Assembly (NCBI GenBank): GCA_910587785.1
Contig: CAJUOA010000074.1
Span: forward strand, 1-17,367
DNA: 17,367 bases
Origin: an uncultured Oscillospiraceae bacterium
Lineage (GTDB): Bacteria > Bacillota > Clostridia > Oscillospirales > Oscillospiraceae
Reading direction: 5' to 3'
Shown here: piece by piece, positions 7,845-14,061 of the stretch
Position numbering within the stretch: the stretch's first letter is position 1
Layout of the letters: each line of letters starts with the position of its first letter
Notes under the pieces: generated by a model
What the model saw: the letters and a program-made list of their open reading frames with translations, nothing else
Database searches by the model: none
Told to the model about the DNA's origin: nothing
Translations under genes and position numbers: made by a program

Positions 7845-9005
7845 ATGCCGGGAAGGCAAAAAATGCCGTGCAAAAACGACAAAGCTATCCAATACAGCAC
7901 CATCAAGGTCCGTCTCTATCCCGATGCGGCCCAGGCGGAGCTGTTTGAAAAGACGTTCGGCTGCTGCCGCTACATCTGGAACAATATGCTGGCAGACCAG
8001 CAGCGGTTTTATCTGGAAACCGGAGCCCATTTTATCCCCACCCCAGCCAAATACAAAAACGGGGCCCCGTTTCTGCGGGAAGTGGATAACCAGGCGCTGA
8101 TCCAGGAGCACAACAAGCTGTCCCAGGCGTTCCGGGTATTCTTCAAAAGCCCGGATTCCTTTGGCTATCCCAATTTCAAGAAGAAAAAGACTGATCGGGA
8201 TTCCTTCACCGCCTGCAACCACGTTTTTGAATCCGGCCCCACCATCTACACCACCAGGGACGGCATTCGCATGACCAAGGCGGGGATCGTTCGGGCCAAG
8301 TTTCACCGCCGCCCCCAGGCGTGGTGGAAGCTCAAGCGAATTACCGTGGAAAAGACCCGCAGTGGAAAATACTATTGCTACATTTTATACGAGTACGCAG
8401 CGAGACAGCCGGAGCCAGTCACACCAACGCCAGAGACAACAATAGGGCTGAAATACTCCCTCTCCCATTTTTATGTGGCGGATGACGGCAGTATGGCGGA
8501 CCCGCCCCGCTGGCTGAGACAGGCACAGGAAAAACTGGCAAAAATCCAGCGGCGGCTGTGCCGGATGCAGTCCGGCTCTAAGAACTATCAGGAGGCGGTC
8601 CAGCAATACCGCCTGCTTCACGAACACATCGCCAATCAGCGGCGCGACTTCATCCACAAGGAGTCCCGGCGGATAGCCAACGCCTGGGATGCCGTGTGTG
8701 TGAGGGCTGACGCCTTTGAGGACCTGACCAAAGCCATGACCCACGGGACGATGATGGATTCCGGGTATGGTATGTTTCGTGAGTGCCTGCGCTACAAGCT
8801 GGAGCGTCAGGGAAAGACGCTCATTGTTGTAGACCGCTACCAGCCTACAACACGCACATGCGCTGCCTGCGGGCTGGTCATGGACTGCGAGGTCAGCTAC
8901 AAAAAGGCCCGCTGGACCTGTCCCAAATGCGGCGCGATACATAACCGTGAGATCAACGCTGCAAAAAACATCAAAACAGCAGGTTTAGCGCAGATTTGCG
9001 CTTGA
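7845..9005 (+). CDS. Nuclease-dead TnpB-like protein (TldR-type RNA-guided repressor)
   Basis: This 386-aa protein is a full-length relative of IS200/IS605-family TnpB. The N-terminal WED/REC-like part (KVRLYPDAAQAELFEKTFGCCRYIWN, about 16-42), the middle segment LLHEHIANQRRDFIHKESRRIANAWDAV, and the C-terminal zinc ribbon (CAAC and CPKC) are intact. The RuvC active site is not. GLKYSL has Lys203 where active relatives have GLDYS. VCVRADAF has Arg287 where they have VCVEDL. HNREINAA has Glu369 where they have DRD. The frame is uninterrupted, so this is a conserved but catalytically dead protein, as expected of TldR proteins, which bind DNA by guide RNA and block transcription. ATG 7845 (or GTG 7842) follows GGAGG at 7830-7834. 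A guide-RNA-like structure starts at its stop codon and csrA follows. An alternative alignment of motif II could keep Glu292, but the Asp-to-Lys change alone should abolish cleavage. Confidence 0.88.
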   Translation: MPGRQKMPCKNDKAIQYSTIKVRLYPDAAQAELFEKTFGCCRYIWNNMLADQQRFYLETGAHFIPTPAKYKNGAPFLREVDNQALIQEHNKLSQAFRVFFKSPDSFGYPNFKKKKTDRDSFTACNHVFESGPTIYTTRDGIRMTKAGIVRAKFHRRPQAWWKLKRITVEKTRSGKYYCYILYEYAARQPEPVTPTPETTIGLKYSLSHFYVADDGSMADPPRWLRQAQEKLAKIQRRLCRMQSGSKNYQEAVQQYRLLHEHIANQRRDFIHKESRRIANAWDAVCVRADAFEDLTKAMTHGTMMDSGYGMFRECLRYKLERQGKTLIVVDRYQPTTRTCAACGLVMDCEVSYKKARWTCPKCGAIHNREINAAKNIKTAGLAQICA

Positions 9006-9007
9006 CT

Positions 9008-9186
9008 GATATGCCGGTCGGAACGCCGGTGGATGCCCATGAACGCAGTGCGGGGAGCGTTGAGCGAAGGAAAATCAAAACCGTTTTTCTTCGTTCAGCG
9101 TTTTCCAAACTGCCAAGTGGGAAACGAGAGGATATGTACGCATATCCAAAGCCCGAAAGGGCGTTCACAACATTGTGACGATGAAG
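9008..9186 (+). ncRNA. Candidate guide RNA of the TnpB-like protein
   Basis: TnpB guide RNAs lie at and beyond the 3' end of tnpB, with the scaffold ending at the transposon right end and the guide after it. Here the region after the stop folds well. A 19-bp hairpin with G-T steps spans 9056-9074 and 9084-9102. A 7-bp hairpin with a TACG (UNCG-class) loop is at 9130-9147. A GCCC-GAAA-GGGC hairpin with a GNRA loop is at 9151-9162. GTTCAC follows at 9163-9168, which I recall as a usual IS605-type right-end sequence. The guide would then start at 9169: AACATTGTGACGATGAAG. The 5' boundary and the guide boundary are estimates. No transposon left end or TnpA gene is present, so the RNA appears kept for function. 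Confidence 0.65.
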
Positions 9187-9198
9187 CACCGTCCATGC

Positions 9199-9239
9199 GG
9201 CGGGAGGAAGGAGTGCCTTTCCGCCCAACAAAAGAAGGA
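9199..9239 (+). promoter_or_regulatory. csrA leader with two AAGGA motifs
   Basis: CsrA binds ANGGA, ideally in hairpin loops and over ribosome binding sites. AAGGA occurs at 9208-9212, on the edge of the loop of a stem (GGCGG 9199-9203 with CCGCC 9221-9225, inner AAGG with CCTT). It occurs again at 9235-9239 inside the csrA Shine-Dalgarno site. This arrangement suggests autoregulation of CsrA translation, which is inference. Confidence 0.45.
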
Positions 9240-9248
9240 GTTGACAAA

Positions 9249-9629
9249 ATGCTCTGCTTAAATCTGAACCAGGGTGAGTATCTGACCATCGGTGAGGACG
9301 TTGTGGTCCAGCTGGACAGCATCTCCGGCGACCGGTGCAAGCTGGTGATCAATGCGCCCAAAGAGATCGCCGTTCTGCGCGGGAAGGTCCTGGAGCGAAA
9401 CGGCGGACATCGCCCGGACTGCGTGTTCGACAGCCCCCGCTGGCACCGGAAGGAGCTGATTTGGAATCAAAGCAAAGCCCAGGCCCTGGCCGCCATGCGG
9501 ACGCTGCTCAGCCAGATGGACGGCAGGGACAGCAATGTCCAAACCCTGCGGCGGCAGCTGAGCCATATGTTTCCGCCTGCGCAGGGTGAGCCGGTGAACG
9601 AGGTTTCAAACGGCTGTGAGGTCGGTTGA
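9249..9629 (+). CDS. csrA: CsrA-family RNA-binding regulator with C-terminal extension
   Basis: Residues 1-53 are a CsrA domain: MLCLNLNQGEYLTIGED, then INAPKEIAVLRGKV. The RNA-contacting Leu4 and Arg44 of classic CsrA are kept in register, while the usual TRK after residue 4 is replaced by NLN. CsrA dimers bind GGA-containing hairpins and block translation; in Bacillus the main target is the flagellin (hag) leader. CsrA is usually 60-75 aa. This protein is 126 aa, with a tail containing RWHRKELIW and a predicted helical stretch (about 75-110) I do not recognise. AAGGAG at 9235-9240 lies 8 nt before ATG 9249; in-frame starts further upstream lie in the guide-RNA region. The last nine codons are encoded by a 35-bp repeat also found before the flagellin gene, so the end of the tail may be acquired. 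No fliW antagonist gene is seen nearby. Confidence 0.82.
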   Translation: MLCLNLNQGEYLTIGEDVVVQLDSISGDRCKLVINAPKEIAVLRGKVLERNGGHRPDCVFDSPRWHRKELIWNQSKAQALAAMRTLLSQMDGRDSNVQTLRRQLSHMFPPAQGEPVNEVSNGCEVG

Positions 9630-9636
9630 AATATAG
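9602..9636. repeat. 35-bp palindromic leader element, copy A
   Basis: This copy covers the csrA stop codon and lies 62 nt before the start of the DUF4367-like gene. It pairs TTTCAA with TTGAAA and CGGC with GTCG around a 6-nt loop, and ends in ATATAG. It matches copy B at 31 of 35 positions; differences fall in the loop and in one G-C to G-T pair that keeps the stem. A second stem (GCGCAA with TTGCGC) follows. Confidence 0.65.
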
Positions 9637-9698
9637 TCCGGCGCAAGCTGCTTTTGCGGTTTGCGCAAAGCACGTCATTTTTACGGAGGAGGTATTTC

Positions 9699-10484
9699 AT
9701 GGCAAATTCAGCAAATCCCGTGGTGGAGTATGCTTCCATCGCGGCAGTCCAGGAAGCAGCCGGATTTCAGGTGCTGCTACCCCAGGGCGTTTCCGAGCAT
9801 GTGAAAGCAATCTACCTGATTGGCGGCAGGGTCGTTGATCTGAAGCTCAGCAATGACCTCGTCTACCGCATGGCAAGGGGAACGGAGGATATTTCCGGCG
9901 ACTGGACCTACCACCCAGAGGTAAACACCGTCATAGTGGGCAGATACACCGTGACAGAGCGGGGCATCTACGGCAGGGTGTTCACTGCCGACTGGACCAA
10001 CGGGGAGTTCACCTTCGCGCTGCGCACCCCATACGGCATCAGGGACGAGAGCCTGCGCGAGATGATCGAGAGCATGGAGCCCGCCGATACAAAAGCCCCC
10101 TCTCCCATTGTGAAATACGATTACATTTTCGAGGCGGAATACGCGGCGGGATTCGGGATTTTAGTACCTGCGAGCCTGCACAACCAGGAAAACTTTAAGG
10201 GCGTCTGGGTCATCGGCGGAAAGGTGGCGGAGGTGGAATACGCCAACGGGATCATCTACCGCACGGCCAGAGGGGTCGATGACATCTCCGGCGTCTACCA
10301 GAAGTTTGAGCACAGCGAGGCGTTTACCGTTGGCAAATACCATGTTCTCGCCAAAGGCCGCCCGGACTGCTACTACCTGACCCTGTGGAACAACGGGAAG
10401 ATGAGCTTTTCGCTGTACTGCCCCCATGGCATCAACAAAAAAGAAGTGGAGCGGTTTATCGACTCCCTTGTCCTGATTAACTGA
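9699..10484 (+). CDS. Cytoplasmic protein of two DUF4367-like repeats
   Basis: This 261-aa protein of unknown function is built from two related halves (about 5-130 and 131-261). Each has a G(F)xxLxP opening, an IGGxVxxxxxxNxxxYRxARG strand pair, a DISG motif (near residues 63 and 194), a VGxYxVxxxG strand, a tryptophan-containing strand (DWTNGEFTFAL and LWNNGKMSFSL) and a closing helix ending in a MIESM/FIDSL pattern. This resembles the DUF4367 fold of Firmicutes, which usually sits in secreted or membrane proteins. Here there is no signal peptide or membrane helix, so it should stay in the cytoplasm. GGAGGAGG just upstream gives the start at 9699. It lies between csrA and flagellin, each joined by the same leader element, so a role in flagellin regulation, chaperoning or secretion is plausible but unproven. 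Confidence 0.75.
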   Translation: MANSANPVVEYASIAAVQEAAGFQVLLPQGVSEHVKAIYLIGGRVVDLKLSNDLVYRMARGTEDISGDWTYHPEVNTVIVGRYTVTERGIYGRVFTADWTNGEFTFALRTPYGIRDESLREMIESMEPADTKAPSPIVKYDYIFEAEYAAGFGILVPASLHNQENFKGVWVIGGKVAEVEYANGIIYRTARGVDDISGVYQKFEHSEAFTVGKYHVLAKGRPDCYYLTLWNNGKMSFSLYCPHGINKKEVERFIDSLVLIN

Positions 10485-10487
10485 TTT

Positions 10488-10522
10488 GGTTTCAAACGGC
10501 TGATAAGCCGGTTGAAATATAG
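10488..10522. repeat. 35-bp palindromic leader element, copy B
   Basis: This copy begins 3 nt after the DUF4367-like gene stop and 174 nt before the flagellin start. TTTCAA/TTGAAA and CGGC/GCCG pair around the loop TGATAA, and ATATAG follows. GCTGATAA within it resembles a sigma-28 -10 box (GCCGATAA), but I find no convincing TAAA box at the right distance and copy A lacks it. Confidence 0.65.
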
Positions 10523-10652
10523 CGCCGCACACGCTTCATGCCCTAAAGGCCACAGGGCCTGGACCGGGCGGCGCACCATCCGCTGTGTGGGAGCAGGGAA
10601 GATTAGCGAAAGCACAGCGGGTCGCAAAATTCCAAAATTTATTATGAAGGGA
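10522..10652 (+). promoter_or_regulatory. Flagellin leader with two CsrA-type AGGGA sites
   Basis: The leader forms a GC-rich stem (GCGCCGC 10522-10528 with GCGGCGC 10568-10574), then an 8-bp hairpin (CCGCTGTG 10580-10587 with CACAGCGG 10613-10620). The 25-nt loop of the hairpin contains AGGGA at 10595-10599. A second AGGGA at 10648-10652 is the flagellin Shine-Dalgarno site. In the Bacillus hag leader, CsrA bridges one site in a hairpin and one over the Shine-Dalgarno site; this layout is the same. CsrA control of the element's own flagellin is inferred from it. Confidence 0.55.
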
Positions 10653-10661
10653 ATCTGAATT

Positions 10662-13445
10662 ATGAGAATCCAACACAACATCCCCGCTATGAGTTCCTAC
10701 CGGAACTACACCAACAACACCAACGCGCTGGCTAAAAACCTGGAAAAGCTGTCCTCCGGCTACCGGATCAACCGTGCCGGTGACGACGCCGCCGGTCTGG
10801 CTATTTCCGAGAAAATGCGCGCCCAGATCACCGGTCTGAAGGCGGCCCAGAAGAACGTGAAGGACGGCACCTCCCTGGTCAAGACCGCCGAGGGCGCGAT
10901 GCAGGAAATCCACGATATGCTCAACCGCATGGATTACCTGGCTACCCAGTCCGCCAACGGCACCTATCAGAACAACGTGGACCGTGAAGCTCTCCAGAAG
11001 GAAGTCACCGCCCTGAAGGACGAGATCAACCGCATTGCCGACAGCGCCAACTTCAACGGCATCAAGCTGCTGGACGGCTCCCTCTCTTCCCAGAACCTCA
11101 CCGCTGAGGGTGTGAAGGCTTCCACCAAGAGCATCATCGAGGGCCTGACCATCAACGAGGGCGCGAACGGCGGCGGCACCAAGGGCGAGGCCACCATCGA
11201 CGTGTCCAGCCTGTTCGGCACCGGCGATACGCTGGCCATCGAGTTCACAGACACCTCCCTCGGGACCAGCGGCACCAAGACCCTGACCTATGGCACCGAC
11301 ATCACCGGGGCTACCGCAGAGGAGCAGGCTGCCAGCATTCAGGATCTCCTGAGCAAGGACGCAAATATCTCCCAGAAGTTCGATGTGAAGGTGAATGGCT
11401 CCAAGGTGACCCTGACCGCCAAGGCCGAGGGTGCTTCCGAGGCCGCCGTCAAGAGCGTCAAGGTCAACGACAAGGGAGTGACCTTCGGCACCGGCGATTA
11501 TACGTTGGGTACTGCAAACGCCGCCGCCAAAAAGATGGAAAAGGGCGGCTTTACCCAGCTGTTTGACGGCACTGCCGCAAGCCTGGATGTCAAGGACGGC
11601 GACGTGCTCACCTTCACCTTCAAGGATGCGCAGGGCAATGCCAATCTGGTGGCCAAGGTGAATGTCACGAAGGACATGATCGGGGGCAGCCCTGCGGACA
11701 CCACCACCAATATCGTCAACGCCCTGAAGGAAGCCAAGTTTGAGAACAAGGACGGCACCGTTGCAGACGAGAGCCGCTTCAAGGTGGGCGACCTCTTTGA
11801 TATCAGGGCAAATATGAAGCTCGCCGACGGTACGTCCACTGAGCAGGGCAGCGTCTATGTAGCCGCTAAGCTGGACGGCCAGTTTGACATTGCCAGTGTT
11901 GCGCGCAGCAACGCCGAGGATTCCAGCCGTGATAAGACCGTCAACGCCGCAACTGCCGGTCAGGCTGGTACGGCGAACGTTGCCTCCAAGTACGAGGTTA
12001 CCCGCACGGATGACGGCACCAATTTCAGCGCAGGCGACGTGATCGAGCTGACCGGCTCCCTGTCCGATGGCCGCAACTTCAACATCAAGTTGACTGCCGG
12101 TACGGACTTTGCCATTGGGAATACCTATGCCGCTACCCTGACCAACATGAAGACCCAGCTGGAAAAGACCGGCGACGGCGCTACCAAGGTCACTCTGAAC
12201 GATGGTAAGCAGGTCGATGCCGGCGAAATCTTCGGCACCAGTAAGGAGATCACCATCGGCACGCCCGCCGCCACCGGCATTACCTTCACTTCCGCAAAGG
12301 CCGGTCCGGTCCAGGCCGGTATTGGCGGCGGTATCTCCAACGTGAGCTTCAGCGCGTCTGATCCCGCCGATGTCAAGACCGAAATCACCAAGGGCACCGA
12401 TCCCAGCGCCGCCGAGTCCTCCTTCACCTTTGATAAGGACGTGGGCTACGGCACCGCCATCACCGTGGGCGGCAAGACCTACGAGCTGGTGGCCGACGCC
12501 CGGGACGTGACCAACCGCAGCAACGAGGCAGTGGTGGTGGGCGACCTGAGCGACCCCAACGCTATTGCCAGCGCCTTCGCTCAGAAGATCAACGAGAACG
12601 CTCCCTCCGCCAACGACCCGGCAGATGCCGACGCGAAGGAGTACACGGCCACGGCGGACGGCGCTACCGTGAAGATCACCACCCACGCGAAGGGCTCCGA
12701 TGTGAAGGCCATGGAGATCACCACCCCCTACGGCGACGAGGTCCCCACCGTGTCCTTCAAGTTCGACCCCAGCATGGTCCAGGCCGGTTCCTATATGACC
12801 ATCAGCGATGGGACCAACTCCAACACCTATGAGTTTGTCAAGAAGGGCGAAAAGGCTTCCAGCGGCCGCACCGCCATTGAGGTCTCCGACTTTAACAAGA
12901 TTGATGCCAAGGCCATGGGCGAAGCTTTCGCCAACGTGGCCAAGGGCGCTACCGTTGAGGTGGGAGACGATGGCACTGTGACCATCACCGCCAACGAGGC
13001 GGAGGGCTCCATCCCCAAGCTGAACGTCAGCTTCTACGACGGCAAGGGCGGTCTGAAGCTCCAGCTCGGCGACACCAGCGATGAATACAACCAGCTGAAG
13101 GTCTCCATCAATGATATGCACACCACCGCTCTGGGCATCGCTGACCTGGACATCAGCACCCAGGAGGGAGCCGCCGCCGCTATTGATGTGGTCAAGAACG
13201 CCATCAACTACGTTTCCGATGTCCGCGGCGGATTGGGCGCGATCCAGAACCGCCTGGAGCACACCGCCAACAACCTGTCCGTGATGGCTGAGAACATCCA
13301 GGATGCTGAATCCTCCATCCGCGACACTGATGTGGCCGAAGAAATGATGAGCTACGTCAAGAACAACATTCTGGTGCAGTCCGCCCAGGCCATGCTGGCC
13401 CAGGCCAATCAGCTGCCCCAGGGCGTGCTCCAGTTGCTGGGTTAA
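10662..13445 (+). CDS. fliC: Oversized flagellin
   Basis: Flagellin is the filament subunit, exported by the flagellar type III system and polymerised outside the cell. The N-terminal D0/D1 region (about 1-145; MRIQHNIPAM, LSSGYRINRAGDDAAGLAIS) and C-terminal D1/D0 region (about 805-927; AINYVSDVRGGLGAIQNRLE, ending QGVLQLLG) are complete and typical, so the protein should polymerise. Between them lie about 660 variable residues, giving 927 aa against 270-500 for common flagellins. The insert looks like diverged beta-rich units, with GDxL(T/A) or GxxITV openings near 186, 309, 455, 595 and 705. I see no HExxH, so it is not a flagellinolysin. AAGGG at 10647-10651 lies 10 nt before the ATG, and a strong terminator follows. 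No other flagellar structural gene is in the window, so it must use a host flagellum. It is cargo of a conjugative element beside a nuclease-dead TnpB and CsrA. Confidence 0.93.
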   Translation: MRIQHNIPAMSSYRNYTNNTNALAKNLEKLSSGYRINRAGDDAAGLAISEKMRAQITGLKAAQKNVKDGTSLVKTAEGAMQEIHDMLNRMDYLATQSANGTYQNNVDREALQKEVTALKDEINRIADSANFNGIKLLDGSLSSQNLTAEGVKASTKSIIEGLTINEGANGGGTKGEATIDVSSLFGTGDTLAIEFTDTSLGTSGTKTLTYGTDITGATAEEQAASIQDLLSKDANISQKFDVKVNGSKVTLTAKAEGASEAAVKSVKVNDKGVTFGTGDYTLGTANAAAKKMEKGGFTQLFDGTAASLDVKDGDVLTFTFKDAQGNANLVAKVNVTKDMIGGSPADTTTNIVNALKEAKFENKDGTVADESRFKVGDLFDIRANMKLADGTSTEQGSVYVAAKLDGQFDIASVARSNAEDSSRDKTVNAATAGQAGTANVASKYEVTRTDDGTNFSAGDVIELTGSLSDGRNFNIKLTAGTDFAIGNTYAATLTNMKTQLEKTGDGATKVTLNDGKQVDAGEIFGTSKEITIGTPAATGITFTSAKAGPVQAGIGGGISNVSFSASDPADVKTEITKGTDPSAAESSFTFDKDVGYGTAITVGGKTYELVADARDVTNRSNEAVVVGDLSDPNAIASAFAQKINENAPSANDPADADAKEYTATADGATVKITTHAKGSDVKAMEITTPYGDEVPTVSFKFDPSMVQAGSYMTISDGTNSNTYEFVKKGEKASSGRTAIEVSDFNKIDAKAMGEAFANVAKGATVEVGDDGTVTITANEAEGSIPKLNVSFYDGKGGLKLQLGDTSDEYNQLKVSINDMHTTALGIADLDISTQEGAAAAIDVVKNAINYVSDVRGGLGAIQNRLEHTANNLSVMAENIQDAESSIRDTDVAEEMMSYVKNNILVQSAQAMLAQANQLPQGVLQLLG

Positions 13446-13480
13446 TCCGGCGGAAATTTGCAGATTACATCATCCCACAC

Positions 13481-13515
13481 AAGAGGGGCGGGGCTTGTTC
13501 CCGCCCCCCTCTTTT
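13481..13515 (+). terminator. Terminator of the flagellin gene
   Basis: AAGAGG..GCGGG pairs with CCCGCC..CCTCTT across a short loop and ends in CTTTT, starting 36 nt after the flagellin stop. It is a GC-rich rho-independent terminator. Confidence 0.85.
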
Positions 13516-13660
13516 AGAAGCTGAATAGCGGAAATCCTTTTATGCTGACGCTCTGCATTAAACAATCATGTCAATAGCTGGAGTGTAAAGCGATAATTCT
13601 GGAAAAATTTTATAGTATCAACACATTTTTCTACTGTTTGAATCCAGTGTATCAAGCTGC

Positions 13661-13708
13661 AAAAGGCGGCAAGGGAGAAGAAAATCCCTTGCTGCCTTTT
13701 CTTTTTTT
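13661..13708 (+). terminator. Strong terminator with no gene before it
   Basis: A 16-bp stem (13661-13676 with 13685-13700, one G-T pair) has an 8-nt loop and is followed by CTTTTTTT. The stem also has an A run on its left side, so it could work in both directions. As flagellin already has a terminator at 13481, this one may end a short RNA started in between. Confidence 0.75.
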
Positions 13709-13812
13709 ATACTTTTTAACAGGAGAAGCCGCTATAAAAGAGGCTGATTGTGCGAATAAAAACCGTTAAATGGCAAGGGGAACGCCCCCCTCCGCCCTAT
13801 ATTTTTCAAAAA

Positions 13813-13849
13813 GCGCGGACAACTTTACTGTTGTTCGCGCCCCTTTTTT
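13813..13849 (+). terminator. Terminator-like hairpin
   Basis: GCGCGGACAA (13813-13822) pairs with TTGTTCGCGC (13831-13840) with one G-T pair and an 8-nt loop, followed by CCC and TTTTTT. No gene is seen just before it. Confidence 0.6.
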
Positions 13850-13852
13850 CAC

Positions 13853-13912
13853 TCGACAGGCTTCTACAAAATCCCCTATCAAATTATAGGGAACTTTGTA
13901 GAAGCCTGTCGA
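13853..13912. repeat. Long perfect palindrome (MITE-like hairpin)
   Basis: An 18-bp perfect outer stem (13853-13870 with 13895-13912) encloses a 6-bp inner stem (CCCTAT 13874-13879 with ATAGGG 13886-13891) and a 6-nt loop. An A run, not a T run, follows on the + strand, and the minus strand has the T run on the wrong side, so it is not a terminator. It could be a small palindromic mobile repeat or a structured leader. Confidence 0.6.
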
Positions 13913-14024
13913 AAAAAGATAGTGCTTTTTGCGGAAAATCTCTTTCCTTGGCTGATTTTGGAAAAGAAAGAAGAAAATTTTTCCTATCAGTCGGAATAGG
14001 GTATGCCGCCCGCGCTCCGCCCGG

Positions 14025-14061
14025 ATTTCAATGGTCCGACCCTCGCCGCAACCATTGAAAT
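14025..14061 (+). promoter_or_regulatory. 11-bp hairpin just before the sigma-like gene
   Basis: ATTTCAATGGT (14025-14035) and ACCATTGAAAT (14051-14061) are perfect inverted arms around 15 nt. The right arm ends 4 nt before the AGGAGG ribosome binding site, so it could act as a translational or transcriptional control site of the gene at 14079. Confidence 0.45.

Noticed and set aside
7037..9005. Serine recombinase plus TnpB read as an IS607 insertion sequence
   Set aside because: IS607 TnpA has its HTH before the catalytic domain; this recombinase has the resolvase order. The TnpB-like protein is catalytically dead and the two genes are separated by palindromes.
8996..9178. 60-aa frame overlapping the end of the TnpB-like gene
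   Set aside because: It may echo the C-terminal tail of an ancestral TnpB, but it lies over the guide-RNA hairpins and has no ribosome binding site.
10477..10506. Sigma-28 promoter before flagellin
   Set aside because: GCTGATAA resembles the -10 box, but there is no TAAA box at 14-16 bp and the sister leader copy lacks the match.
10536..13262. 908-aa open frame on the minus strand across the flagellin gene
   Set aside because: Antisense to a certain flagellin; its Gly/Val/His-rich repetitive sequence is the mirror of the flagellin codons.
10662..13445. Flagellinolysin (protease-bearing flagellin)
   Set aside because: No HExxH zinc-protease motif in the central region.
13750..14058. 102-aa GTG-started frame on the + strand
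   Set aside because: It runs through a terminator hairpin and an 18-bp palindrome, lacks a well placed ribosome binding site and resembles no protein.
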